This document shows positions 8,687 to 17,631 of a stretch of DNA of 64,000 nucleotides, in pieces (position 1 is the stretch's first letter; each line of letters opens with the position of its first letter). Below the pieces are notes generated by a model that did not search any database, was not told the origin of the DNA, and saw nothing but the letters and a program-made list of their open reading frames with translations. The stretch is from the NCBI RefSeq assembly GCF_029318685.1, contig NZ_CP119677.1, forward strand, positions 4,827,001 through 4,891,000, written 5' to 3'. The stretch is from Ruminiclostridium papyrosolvens DSM 2782. GTDB lineage: Bacteria; Bacillota; Clostridia; Acetivibrionales; DSM-1351. The position numbers were made by a program, and so were the translations under genes.

Positions 8687-8715
8687 AAGTACCTCCAATA
8701 TGTTTTATCCAAGAT

Positions 8716-9369
8716 TTACATTCTAAAGTTTCGCCGATTGTTTCCTCCGGTTGGTTTGCCTGTATCCTTCCTGCTTATAACCGGCAGATGCAGTCTAAGC
8801 TTTACTGATATCATTCTAATGGCAAATACTACTCCTACGCACAGATATATGTTTATACTAAGGCTAATCCGTCCATCCATGAAGTAAAACAAGAGAGAGC
8901 CTATAATAGATGGTATTGCATATATTTCACTTCTGAATATCAAAGGAATCTCATTAACCATTATATCTCTTAGTATGCCTCCTCCGACCCCGGTTATAAC
9001 TCCTGCAAAAACAATGCCAAGAAGAGGCAGCCCATACTCCATAGCCTTATATGTAGCAGTTATGGTGAAAACCCCCAGCCCTATTGCGTCGGCCAGCACT
9101 ATAAAGGACATAACCCTGTTAACCATAGTATACAGCAGGCAAGTAACAATCATTGTTACTGTTATGGCAGCGAAATACCTCCATTGTACAAAGAAAACAG
9201 GTACCTCTCTTCCAATAACAATATCCCGTATAATTCCACCGCCGGAGGCCGTTGCCATAGCCAGAACATATATACCGAATAAATCAAGCCTGTTCCTGAT
9301 TCCTACAAGAACTCCAGATACAGCAAAAGCCACTGTACCAATTATATCTACTATGCCCAAAACCAACAT
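8716..9369 (-). CDS. TRIC-type cation channel family protein (YicG/YvgT-like)
   Basis: The 217-residue membrane protein is built of two tandem repeats of three helices. Each repeat has the glycine-rich motif of the prokaryotic TRIC family: ASGGGIIRDIVIGRE in the first and TGVGGGILRDIMVNEIP in the second. It probably forms a homotrimeric monovalent cation channel. AGAGGAAG precedes the ATG at 9369. It lies between hypA and hypB on the same strand, so it is likely co-transcribed with them; why a cation channel should sit there is unclear. Confidence 0.88.
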   Translation of the reverse strand: MLVLGIVDIIGTVAFAVSGVLVGIRNRLDLFGIYVLAMATASGGGIIRDIVIGREVPVFFVQWRYFAAITVTMIVTCLLYTMVNRVMSFIVLADAIGLGVFTITATYKAMEYGLPLLGIVFAGVITGVGGGILRDIMVNEIPLIFRSEIYAIPSIIGSLLFYFMDGRISLSINIYLCVGVVFAIRMISVKLRLHLPVISRKDTGKPTGGNNRRNFRM

Positions 9370-9455
9370 GAAGCTTCCTCTCAGCATAAATCAAGACCCA
9401 CTCCGGCAGCATATTATACTTTATAATATGAAAATGCTGAAAGAATGTGTTTTTG

Positions 9456-9797
9456 TTATTCAATTTCAAGACTTTCTATATAAAACTCCCGACCTACATC
9501 TGTGGGCATACCAAGTCCCCCGCATTTGGGGCAGTCAAAACCTGTTGCGGGCTTTATAAATACCTCACCACATTCTCTGCACTTAAATTCAGCTTTCACA
9601 CGTCTGAAAACAAGCTTTGCACCATGGGCAATGGTGCCTTCGCTCATAATGTCAAAATACATTTGTACCGAGTCATCAACTATAGTTGACAAATCTCCTA
9701 TTACAAGGCGTATTTCCAGTACTTTTGAGGCCTCAACCCTCTTGGCTTCATCCAAAACAAGCTTTAGCATCGACTGAGTTACTGCGTATTCATGCAC
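9456..9797 (-). CDS. hypA: Hydrogenase nickel metallochaperone HypA
   Basis: The 113-residue protein delivers nickel to HypB and the hydrogenase large subunit. The zinc site is two Cys pairs, FKCRECGEVF and FDCPKCGGLG. The start is the GTG at 9797: GGAGG lies 8 nt upstream, and this start gives the canonical N-terminus Met-His-Glu, whose His2 and backbone bind nickel. The in-frame GTG two codons upstream lies only 2 nt from the ribosome-binding site and would bury the nickel site. It is downstream of echF, past a hairpin. Confidence 0.95.
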   Translation of the reverse strand: MHEYAVTQSMLKLVLDEAKRVEASKVLEIRLVIGDLSTIVDDSVQMYFDIMSEGTIAHGAKLVFRRVKAEFKCRECGEVFIKPATGFDCPKCGGLGMPTDVGREFYIESLEIE

Positions 9798-9855
9798 ATC
9801 CACAACCTCCGTGACTCAATATATGTTTTATCACATAATAATATCCACATACACT

Positions 9856-9891
9856 AAAATTCAGAGAAAGCCTTATCTTCCTCTGAATTTT
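9856..9891 (-). terminator. Hairpin between echF and hypA
   Basis: A perfect 11-bp stem (AAAATTCAGAG at 9856-9866 with CTCTGAATTTT at 9881-9891). On either strand the U-tract is only the TTTT of the stem itself. It is probably a partial terminator or processing site that lowers hyp expression relative to ech. Confidence 0.55.
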
Positions 9892-9924
9892 AAGTAGTAT
9901 ATATAAATTCACTTATTATTATAC

Positions 9925-10299
9925 CTAAGCTGTAACTTTACTGTTATCGCTTTCAACTTCCTTTGGAGGCTGAACGGCTTTATAATTTTCCTTTTTTGTT
10001 GCTGCTGTTTTATGCTCTGCGCTTGCAACAATACATTTCTTTGGACAAGCTTCAACACAAGCGTTACATATTACGCACTTGAACTGGTTAATTTCCCAGG
10101 ACTTCTCCGCTTTATTTACCACTATGGCATTAGCCGGACATTTTCTCTGGCAAATACCGCAGAAAATACATTTATCTATTTCAATACCCTCAATCTGACC
10201 TCTGGAATCCTTGAATGGTTCTCTTTTTTCAAAAGGATACATTCTGGTTGCAGGCTTTGAAGCAAGATTCTTAAATACATTTTCCATCATCTTAAACAT
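9925..10299 (-). CDS. echF: Ech hydrogenase ferredoxin-like subunit EchF
   Basis: The 124-residue protein carries two [4Fe-4S] motifs, CIFCGICQRKCP and CVICNACVEACP, in a NuoI-like arrangement. It passes electrons between soluble ferredoxin and the small subunit EchC of the energy-converting hydrogenase. A charged C-terminal tail of about 30 residues rich in Lys, Glu and Thr follows the clusters. The start at 10299 has AGGAGGT 8 nt upstream. It is the last of the six ech genes, 35 nt after echE. Confidence 0.94.
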   Translation of the reverse strand: MFKMMENVFKNLASKPATRMYPFEKREPFKDSRGQIEGIEIDKCIFCGICQRKCPANAIVVNKAEKSWEINQFKCVICNACVEACPKKCIVASAEHKTAATKKENYKAVQPPKEVESDNSKVTA

Positions 10300-10334
10300 C
10301 TCTTATGACCTCCTATCTACCAAATAAATTTCTA

Positions 10335-11414
10335 TTATCTCTCGGTACAGGATATGCATGGGTCAATGGTCAGAATAAGCATAGGTACATCTGCAAGCTG
10401 ACTGCCCGGCAACATCTTCAGAAGTGACGGAATATTTGCAAATGTAGGAGTTCTAAGTCTTAATCTATCCAAAGTTTTTGTTCCATTTCCTCTTAAATAA
10501 TAGAGAACTTCACCTCTTGGCTGCTCAACTCTTGAAATTACATCTCCCTTTGGAGGGAATCCCTTGAAAGGAACAACATGCTCTCCTTCAGGTATCTTTG
10601 CTATAGCCTGTTTTATAAGGTCAATAGACTGATAAACCTCTTTGAGTCTTACATAAGTTCTTGCATAGCAGTCACCGTCATTATGAGTAATAGGCTCAAA
10701 ATCCAATTGTCCGTATGCAGAATATCCTGTAGTTCTCATATCAGTAACAATACCGCTTGCTCTTGCCATTGGTCCTACTGTACAATATTCAATTGCATCA
10801 GCCTTCGTGAGAACGCCTACTCCAACCAACCTGTGCTTAACTGTATAATTGCTTAAGAACACTGCTTCAAGCTGCTCTAAATCATACTTAATGTCATCAA
10901 CAGTTGCAACAATCTTAGCCATTTGTTCTTTATTCAAATCTCTTCTTGTACCACCAATAGTATTACATGAAATAACAACCCTACTTCCAGCTGTTTCTTC
11001 CATTATATCCATTACCTTTTCTCTGTCTCTCCATGCCTGCATGAATAAACTCTCAAAACCAAAGGCATCTGCCAGAAGACCTAACCAAAGCAAATGGCTG
11101 TGCATTCTGTGAAGCTCTGCCCAGATAACTCTCAAAAACTTCGCCCTGTCGGAAATCTCAATATTCATCAATTCTTCAATACCCTGACAGTAAGCCATTG
11201 CATGCATTACACTGCATATACCGCAAACTCTTTCAACAACAAATGTGTTTTGAGTAAACTCTTTTGTTTCAGTTAGCTTTTCAAGGCCTCTGTGAACATA
11301 ACCAATCGCAGGTATTGCATCTACAATATTTTCATCTTCCATAACTAGCTTAATATGAAGGGGTTCCGGAAGCACAGGATGCTGTGGCCCAAAAGGAACT
11401 ATAGTTGAACTCAT
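10335..11414 (-). CDS. echE: Ech hydrogenase large (catalytic) subunit EchE
   Basis: The 359-residue [NiFe] large subunit is homologous to NuoD. The N-terminal nickel-binding pair is in ERVCGICSVMHA and the C-terminal pair in TIDPCISCTER, after which the protein ends. There is no C-terminal peptide beyond the second motif, so no maturation protease would be needed; this is also reported for some Ech/Coo-type enzymes. It overlaps echD by 4 nt, which suggests translational coupling. The enzyme interconverts protons and H2 while exchanging electrons with ferredoxin. Confidence 0.96.
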   Translation of the reverse strand: MSSTIVPFGPQHPVLPEPLHIKLVMEDENIVDAIPAIGYVHRGLEKLTETKEFTQNTFVVERVCGICSVMHAMAYCQGIEELMNIEISDRAKFLRVIWAELHRMHSHLLWLGLLADAFGFESLFMQAWRDREKVMDIMEETAGSRVVISCNTIGGTRRDLNKEQMAKIVATVDDIKYDLEQLEAVFLSNYTVKHRLVGVGVLTKADAIEYCTVGPMARASGIVTDMRTTGYSAYGQLDFEPITHNDGDCYARTYVRLKEVYQSIDLIKQAIAKIPEGEHVVPFKGFPPKGDVISRVEQPRGEVLYYLRGNGTKTLDRLRLRTPTFANIPSLLKMLPGSQLADVPMLILTIDPCISCTER

Positions 11415-11794
11415 TTTGAATTACCCCCTCTTTTTTCAATAGTTATTTGCCTTCTTAACATTGGTGATTCAAGTTCTTCCTCTGAGAGAAGCATATGTCC
11501 GCCGTAATCTACTACAATTCCGGTGATATTAACTCCAAAGAGTTCCTTTATCTCGTTTTCAACCAGTAATGAACTGATATAGATTTTAGAAATACTTGGA
11601 ACTTCCTCATCCTTCTTAACAGTAATCTTTAAGTTCTTCATTTTATAGTCGATATCAAAATGATATACAATATCTATAGTGTCATCACCATTATCTACAC
11701 TAGTTGTAGTAATGAATCTGTATCCATCATACTTGCACTTCTGAACTTCTGCAAGCAGCTGATCAATTGTAATTTCCACCAAATTTTCAATCAT
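11411..11794 (-). CDS. echD: Ech hydrogenase subunit EchD (NuoC-like)
   Basis: The 127-residue hydrophilic subunit matches the NADH dehydrogenase 30-kDa (NuoC) family in short form, as in other Ech complexes. The characteristic C-terminal half contains SSLLVENEIKELFGVNITG followed by a LLSEEE segment. It carries no cofactor and is thought to be structural, joining EchE and EchC. Its stop overlaps the echE start by 4 nt. Confidence 0.9.
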   Translation of the reverse strand: MIENLVEITIDQLLAEVQKCKYDGYRFITTTSVDNGDDTIDIVYHFDIDYKMKNLKITVKKDEEVPSISKIYISSLLVENEIKELFGVNITGIVVDYGGHMLLSEEELESPMLRRQITIEKRGGNSK

Positions 11795-11825
11795 TTTACA
11801 CTTACCTCCATGAGCCTGACAGCCC

Positions 11826-12275
11826 TTATTTAGCTACCTTCTTCATTGCATCAGCTTTTTCGTCAAGTTTACCTATAGCCTGAACTATACCGTCTATAAT
11901 GGCTTCAGGTCTTGCACAGCAGCCCGGAACAAATACATCAACGGGAATTACGTTTTCGACCCCGCCAAGTACATTGTAACATTCCCTAAAAATACCTCCG
12001 GTGCAAGCACATGCTCCAATAGCAACAACACATTTAGGGTCAGGCATTTGATTGTATATATTCTTTAATACGATTTCATTTCTCTTGTTTACAGAACCTG
12101 TTACCAGCAAAATATCAGCATGTTTTGGGTTACCAACATTTATAATACCCAAACGCTCTGCATCATACAGTGGAGTGAGACAAGCAAGTGTCTCAATATC
12201 ACATCCGTTGCAGCTCGTACAGTCGTAGTGCATTATCCAGGGTGATTTCTTCCTTGATTTGCTTATTATACCCAT
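11826..12275 (-). CDS. echC: Ech hydrogenase small subunit EchC (NuoB-like)
   Basis: The 149-residue subunit carries the proximal [4Fe-4S] cluster. Ligand candidates are CTSCNGCDIETLACL, IGACACTGGIF and PGCCARPEAI. It is homologous to NuoB and the hydrogenase small subunit. The ATG at 12275 (MGIISKSRKK) is preferred because AAAGGTG lies 7 nt upstream; the longer frame begins 12 codons earlier with no comparable site. Confidence 0.95.
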   Translation of the reverse strand: MGIISKSRKKSPWIMHYDCTSCNGCDIETLACLTPLYDAERLGIINVGNPKHADILLVTGSVNKRNEIVLKNIYNQMPDPKCVVAIGACACTGGIFRECYNVLGGVENVIPVDVFVPGCCARPEAIIDGIVQAIGKLDEKADAMKKVAK

Positions 12276-12357
12276 ACAATTCACCTTTCTTACAGGATAG
12301 GCTGCTTGCAAATATGTTTAGTCAGCAAGCAACCTCCAATATATTTAGTAGTTCCTA

Positions 12358-13215
12358 TTAAGGAATAAGATACATCCAAACAATGTTTACCATAGCTGCA
12401 CCGATACCTGCAACCCAAGTAATTTTAACCATCCACTGCCATGTAACTCTGGCACTGATATTATCGATAACTATTTCAAAGAAATAACATACTAACGCTA
12501 TTAATATACCTACCCATAAAGGTTTTGCAAAAAACAATGAAATTAATCCCATGAGCAGAACCAAATCAATCCAGTCTGTTAATTCCAGCAATGCCAGTTG
12601 AGTCCCTGAAAACTCAGTAGTTACTCCCTTTATCAATTCCTGATGACCATGGTGAGATGTTGCAAAGTCAAAAGGTGACTTTCTCAGCTTTATTGTCAAA
12701 ACATAAATGAATGCCAGGAACAAAAGAGGCAAGCTGTACAACAGAGGTTTATCGTGGTTGAAAATATCAGAAATCATAAAGCTTCCTGTTGCCTTGTACA
12801 CCCCAACAACCATTAACAGCAAAACGGGTTCATATGCCATCATCTGCATAATTTCTCTCTGAGCACCAATCTTGCTGTATGGAGAACGAACACTCATAGC
12901 ACCCATTATCAGTGAAATGCCTGAAAATGCCAGAATAAACATCAGCATAAGCAAATCCTGTTTTAAAACCAACATAACCAGAGCACCTATTGCAAAGAAC
13001 AAATGTCCTAAAACATAAACCATCTGAGTCTGGTTAACGGCGATTCCCTGCTTGCCAATCAATTTAAAGAAGTCATAGAAAGGCTGAAGCACAGGAGGTC
13101 CGAATCTATTCTGCATTCTTGCAGTAATTTTTCTGTCAATACCAAAAAGTAATCCACCCAAAATTGGAGCAGCTATTATGGCAATAACAGCAGTTAAAAT
13201 ATTGTTTATGCTCAT
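12358..13215 (-). CDS. echB: Ech hydrogenase membrane subunit EchB (NuoH-like)
   Basis: The 285-residue membrane protein has about eight hydrophobic segments. It contains the NuoH-family signatures GIDRKITARMQNRFGPP near the N-terminus and RKSPFDFATSHHGHQELIKG in the cytosolic loop that contacts the catalytic module. It forms the quinone-less connection between the hydrogenase arm and the ion-pumping EchA. Its start overlaps the end of echA by 4 nt. Confidence 0.95.
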   Translation of the reverse strand: MSINNILTAVIAIIAAPILGGLLFGIDRKITARMQNRFGPPVLQPFYDFFKLIGKQGIAVNQTQMVYVLGHLFFAIGALVMLVLKQDLLMLMFILAFSGISLIMGAMSVRSPYSKIGAQREIMQMMAYEPVLLLMVVGVYKATGSFMISDIFNHDKPLLYSLPLLFLAFIYVLTIKLRKSPFDFATSHHGHQELIKGVTTEFSGTQLALLELTDWIDLVLLMGLISLFFAKPLWVGILIALVCYFFEIVIDNISARVTWQWMVKITWVAGIGAAMVNIVWMYLIP

Positions 13216-15197
13216 AATCCGATCACCACCCCTAACAAAATTATTATAATTGCACCAGCAACCAGGTTGAGCCAGAAAGTCAGCTTGGTCTCACCAAAAA
13301 CAGATTCCATGTAATAGTTTCTAACAACTACTTTCTCAACTTTGTCACCGGGACTGATAAACTCTAATCCTCTTAAATCTTCATCTACATTGCTGCCACA
13401 GAGATATGGCGGCTTTAATCTTGCAGGCTTGATTCTGTTTGCGATAATAGGTATTGCAACCATCAATATCAATATCACACCAAAGAATATTATTGAAGCA
13501 AACCCTCCGTATACAGCCTGATTAACCTTTTCTAGCCATATTCCCATACCTGTTCCGGAAAGCATCTCTTTGTCGGCAATTTTGAATGCTATTATCTGAG
13601 GCTTTACAAACTGGTTATACAATGGAGCAATTCCTACACTTGCAGCCATAACCAAAGCAATTAGCACTGACAAAGCAGCTCTGATTGAGAAAGCAAGCTT
13701 TTCTACATGATACTTAGGCTTATATGACATTGTAAGAATTATTCCAATCCACTTAGACCAGAATACAACCGTAAGGGCACTGCCAAGTATTATAAACACA
13801 AGTACCAATGGCAGATGTACAGCTGTTTCTATCGCCATCCACTTTGTTATCAAAACACCGAAAGGCGGCAGCAGCATTGAAATTTGACCTATTACTGTAA
13901 TAACTGTAGTAAACGGCATCTTTTTGAATAAACCCTGCATATCTTCGATGTCACGGCTGCCAATACCAAGCTCTATAGTACCTACGCACAGGAAGAGCAG
14001 TCCTTTTGATACAGCATGGAAAATCATTAGCAGAACAGCAGCGGCGAGAGAAATTCTCGTACCGATTCCTGCACAGCATATTATCAATCCAAGATTTGCT
14101 ATTGTCGAATATGCAAGCACCTTCTTTGCATTACTCTGGCTTATTGCAATGGCTGAAGCAGCTACAAAAGTAAATCCTCCTGCAACAGCAACCAATTGTC
14201 CAAGTCTTGTACCTGAGAAAGCAGGAGCAATTCTTACAACAAGATATACACCGGCTTTAACCATTGTACTGGAGTGCAGTAATGCGGATACAGGTGTAGG
14301 AGCAACCATGGCTCCCAGCAGCCAACCCTGGAATGGGAACTGCGCCGACTTTGTAAAACCTGCAATACACAGAAGGCCAAGTGCTATTGGCATCATTCCT
14401 GCGAAAGCGCCCTGCATTCCCGAATTTGATATAGCCTGTATTGAAAGTGTATCCAAGCTTGTGTTTACCATTAATATAGCGATGATAAAAGCTACACCGC
14501 CCACTGAGTTAAGCCACAACGCTTTTAAACCGTTTTTAATGGCTATTTCAGTCCCGTCATGTGATATGAGCAGGAATGAGCAAAGTGTTGTTACCTCCCA
14601 GAAGAAATACATCCAAGACAGATTATCTGTCATAACCAATGCATTCATTGCACCAAGGAATATAAACAGTATCATAAAGAATCTTGGTTGCCTTGATACT
14701 TTCAGGTGCAAGTGATGTTCATGCTCCTTCATGTAGCCAAGTGCGAAAAATGTAACAATTGGGCCGATAATTGAAACAAGCATTATCATTATTAATGACA
14801 AATGGTCAATTACAAATGCCTGTTCGGGCTCGTTAACCTTGCCGAACACTCCAAATATCTCAAATAAAACCCAAGGAATAAATTGTAATACGGTTAATAC
14901 AAGAACTATTGCTTTTTTATGCTTTATACCTATATACCCGATGTAGCAGAAGAGTAAGAAGTCAAGTCCCTTAATCAACCCACCGACAATCTCGAGTACA
15001 TGCTCATCCATCTGGAAAACGAGTTTTCCTTCAGGAGAGTTAATCATAAGTGCTATGAAGCCGCCTGCCACTGCAAAAAGCAGCAGAGTAGAAATGCTCA
15101 CAACAGCAATACGTACCTTCTGATTCTTCAGAATCAAGCATAATGCCGCGCTTAATGCAGGCAACAGAATAGCTGCCAGTAATAAATACCAATCCAC
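13212..15197 (-). CDS. echA: Ech hydrogenase ion-translocating subunit EchA (NuoL/MrpA-like)
   Basis: The 661-residue antiporter-like subunit has about 16 membrane segments. The conserved proton-channel region is visible: a Glu in MYFFWEVTTLCSFLL, Lys residues in GFTKSAQFPFQGWLLGAM, and the His-containing VSALLHSSTMVKAGVYL. It pumps protons or sodium ions driven by ferredoxin-dependent H2 formation, or the reverse. The start is a GTG at 15197 with AAAGGAG 8 nt upstream. It is the first gene of the echABCDEF unit; the promoter must lie in 15198-15694. Confidence 0.95.
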   Translation of the reverse strand: MDWYLLLAAILLPALSAALCLILKNQKVRIAVVSISTLLLFAVAGGFIALMINSPEGKLVFQMDEHVLEIVGGLIKGLDFLLFCYIGYIGIKHKKAIVLVLTVLQFIPWVLFEIFGVFGKVNEPEQAFVIDHLSLIMIMLVSIIGPIVTFFALGYMKEHEHHLHLKVSRQPRFFMILFIFLGAMNALVMTDNLSWMYFFWEVTTLCSFLLISHDGTEIAIKNGLKALWLNSVGGVAFIIAILMVNTSLDTLSIQAISNSGMQGAFAGMMPIALGLLCIAGFTKSAQFPFQGWLLGAMVAPTPVSALLHSSTMVKAGVYLVVRIAPAFSGTRLGQLVAVAGGFTFVAASAIAISQSNAKKVLAYSTIANLGLIICCAGIGTRISLAAAVLLMIFHAVSKGLLFLCVGTIELGIGSRDIEDMQGLFKKMPFTTVITVIGQISMLLPPFGVLITKWMAIETAVHLPLVLVFIILGSALTVVFWSKWIGIILTMSYKPKYHVEKLAFSIRAALSVLIALVMAASVGIAPLYNQFVKPQIIAFKIADKEMLSGTGMGIWLEKVNQAVYGGFASIIFFGVILILMVAIPIIANRIKPARLKPPYLCGSNVDEDLRGLEFISPGDKVEKVVVRNYYMESVFGETKLTFWLNLVAGAIIIILLGVVIGL

Positions 15198-15694
15198 AGC
15201 TTATTCTCCTTTCAAAATGTAATTTTAACCCTCATATTTTTAAGAATCTCATTATTAGTTACATAATAAAACTCTAAAAAAGACAAAAAAATCATAAAGT
15301 CAGACTAAATCCCTTATCAATGATAATTTATAAATGGTGCTTTAGTCAATCTCGCTATTAGGTAAAAAAAATATTCAATTATTACTTTTGTCACTTATTC
15401 TCCTGCAATGTCTTCCGTTTATCAATTTACAAATATTTTTAAATACTAAATTAATAAAAGCCCATGTTTTAAGGCATTTCAATAAGTTATAGCTGTGTAT
15501 TGTATACAAAAATTGTAGAAAGCTTCTATTAGTGTTCCAAATTACCTTTGCAGGATAGTTTTATACTATTCATAAATTTCTTCTAATCCTGCTTGGTTAT
15601 ATTTCCTAAAACATAAATTCAATATGTACTTTTGTATTATTATAATGTATAAATTAAATATAAGGATTTTAGATTAGGTAAGGAGTATAACAAC
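15198..15694. promoter_or_regulatory. Divergent intergenic region, ech / AI-2E permease
   Basis: This 497-bp AT-rich region separates echA (minus) from the permease gene (plus) and should hold promoters for both. On the plus strand TATAAT near 15643 lies 17 nt after a weak TTCAAT. On the minus strand I find no convincing -35/-10 pair. A long-loop inverted repeat (GCAGGAT 15550-15556, ATCCTGC 15586-15592) lies inside. No open frame with a ribosome-binding site is seen. Confidence 0.4.
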
Positions 15695-16756
15695 ATGGAG
15701 ATATGGAACAAGTATCAATCTATAATTAAAAAGCTTCTTTTAATTTTGCTTATATTTGCAGTGATTTATCTGTCTATGTCGTACCTTTTACCGTTTTTTG
15801 CACCATTTGTTATAGCTTTAATCGTATCTTATATAAATGAACCGGTTATCAAGCTGCTCCAGAGACTTAAGATATCAAGAAAGGCTGCAGCTGCTGTATC
15901 CCTGTTATTTACAATGTCATTACTTGGACTGGTATTAACCGTAGGAATACTAAAAATGTATAATGAATTAATTGTTTTACAAGACAACCTAACCAAATAT
16001 TCCAGTGATATATCCGTTAAAATAAATGGTTTAATTCATAAAGCAACATTATTTTACAACGGGCTTCCGGATCAGGTAACCAGCACCATAACCAAAAATC
16101 TTATATCCTTTTCGGAAAAAATCGGATTAATTATAACTTCAGTTATTCAGTACGTAATAAATACCGTATCCTCTATTCCAAGGTTAACAGTTTTTGTTAT
16201 AGTAACAATTCTGGGTACATATTTTATAAGCAGCGACAAAAAAAGTATTTCTTCCTTCTTTTACAGACAGCTTCCATTTTCCTGGAGAAAAAATATAGTC
16301 AGCTTGAAAAAGGATACCTTTAAAGCACTTCTGGGTTACTTTAAAGCTATTCTTATACTTATGGGCTTCACATTTATAGAAGTAAGCATAGGCTTGTTTA
16401 TTTTGAACGTAGATTATGCATTTCTTATAGCCTTGTTAGTGGGACTCTCTGATGCAATTCCTATCATGGGTACAGGAGTGGTTATGGTTCCGTGGATTTT
16501 GTGGACCGTAATATCGGGGGATATGCCCCTTGCCCTTGGTCTTAGTATAATCTATGTTCTTGGTATACTTATAAGGCAGATAATGGAGCCCAAGATAGTA
16601 GGCAGCCAAATAGGCCTGCACCCACTGGTAACTCTCTTTGCAATGTATATAGGGTTAAAGTTCTTTGGCATAATAGGAATGTTTGTGGGCCCTATAAGTA
16701 TAATCGTGGTGAAGAAGCTTCAGGATTCGGGTGTAATGCGGTTATGGAATGATTAA
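15695..16756 (+). CDS. AI-2E family transporter (possibly YtvI-like)
   Basis: The 353-residue protein has about eight membrane segments in the UPF0118/AI-2E exporter pattern. An N-terminal pair of helices includes LLPFFAPFVIALIVSYINEP, a soluble coiled region spans about 75-150, and the conserved C-terminal half includes LLVGLSDAIPIMGTG and IMEPKIVGSQIGLHP. Family members export signalling molecules or exchange ions. The sporulation protein YtvI belongs here and is a plausible assignment, but sequence inspection alone cannot separate the subfamilies. AAGGAGT precedes the ATG. Confidence 0.85.
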   Translation: MEIWNKYQSIIKKLLLILLIFAVIYLSMSYLLPFFAPFVIALIVSYINEPVIKLLQRLKISRKAAAAVSLLFTMSLLGLVLTVGILKMYNELIVLQDNLTKYSSDISVKINGLIHKATLFYNGLPDQVTSTITKNLISFSEKIGLIITSVIQYVINTVSSIPRLTVFVIVTILGTYFISSDKKSISSFFYRQLPFSWRKNIVSLKKDTFKALLGYFKAILILMGFTFIEVSIGLFILNVDYAFLIALLVGLSDAIPIMGTGVVMVPWILWTVISGDMPLALGLSIIYVLGILIRQIMEPKIVGSQIGLHPLVTLFAMYIGLKFFGIIGMFVGPISIIVVKKLQDSGVMRLWND

Positions 16757-16758
16757 CC

Positions 16759-17613
16759 TCAAATTGACAGCTGCCCGATTACAACTCTGTCATTTCCGCC
16801 ATAGTCTTTTATTACCTGTATATTGATAAAGGACTCCTCCATTAGAGCGGAAACCCTTTCTCCTTGATTAAACCCGATTTCAAAGGCCAGCCAGCCAAGA
16901 TTATTAAGATATTCCGGAGCTTTCACTGTAATTATTTTATAAAAATCAAGTCCGTCTGCACCGCCGTCAAGGGCTAATTCCGGCTCATAACTGCGGACTT
17001 CCTTCTGTAAACCTATAATTATTTCTGTTTCAATATATGGAGGATTACTGACTATAAAATCAAATTTGTATGAGCCTTTAAGTGCTTCAAACAGGTCTCC
17101 GCAAAAAAATTCCACTCTATTTTGTACGCCGTTCAGGTCACTGTTAGCTTTTGCTACCTTAATAGCCTCCTCTGATATATCACACGCCACAATGCTGCTC
17201 TCAGGGCAGAAATGGGCTATGCTCACTGCTATGCAGCCGGAGCCTGTACACATGTCCAAGACCTTTAATCCGGCATTGCTACTTTTTTTTGCCAGTTCAA
17301 TAACCTTTTCCACTAGAACCTCGGTGTCCTGTCTTGGTATAAGTACCGCAGGAGTTACTATAAACTTTAATGACATGAATTCGGTATCCCCTATGATGTA
17401 TTGCAGTGGTGTATTTTTAGCTCGTTGAGCCAGCATATTGTCAAGTACTGCTCTTTCATCAGTGCTCAATTCTCTGTCGCCGTGGGCATATAAATATGCC
17501 CTTCCGCAGTTAAGCACCTGACAAAGCATGACCCCGGCTTCTTGTACCGGGGTCTCAATATCTGCACTTTTTAATTTATCTTCCGCATAATGTATGAATT
17601 CACTTATGTTCAT
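16759..17613 (-). CDS. prmC: Release factor glutamine methyltransferase PrmC
   Basis: The 284-residue SAM-dependent enzyme methylates the GGQ glutamine of release factors RF1 and RF2. An N-terminal helical substrate-binding domain (about 1-85) is followed by the Rossmann fold with VLDMCTGSGCIAVSIA and the catalytic VSNPPYIETEI motif. In many Clostridia it follows rho-rpmE-yqhQ, and that order is conserved here. The prfA gene that often follows is absent; a convergent AI-2E gene ends 2 nt away. The ribosome-binding site is weak, and coupling to the upstream yqhQ-like gene 18 nt away is likely. Confidence 0.94.
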   Translation of the reverse strand: MNISEFIHYAEDKLKSADIETPVQEAGVMLCQVLNCGRAYLYAHGDRELSTDERAVLDNMLAQRAKNTPLQYIIGDTEFMSLKFIVTPAVLIPRQDTEVLVEKVIELAKKSSNAGLKVLDMCTGSGCIAVSIAHFCPESSIVACDISEEAIKVAKANSDLNGVQNRVEFFCGDLFEALKGSYKFDFIVSNPPYIETEIIIGLQKEVRSYEPELALDGGADGLDFYKIITVKAPEYLNNLGWLAFEIGFNQGERVSALMEESFINIQVIKDYGGNDRVVIGQLSI

Positions 17614-17631
17614 ATTTCACCGTTATATTCT

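Noticed and set aside
13924-14715. Plus-strand open frame of 263 codons
   Set aside because: Antisense shadow of echA, with low-complexity Pro/Ala sequence and no start signals.
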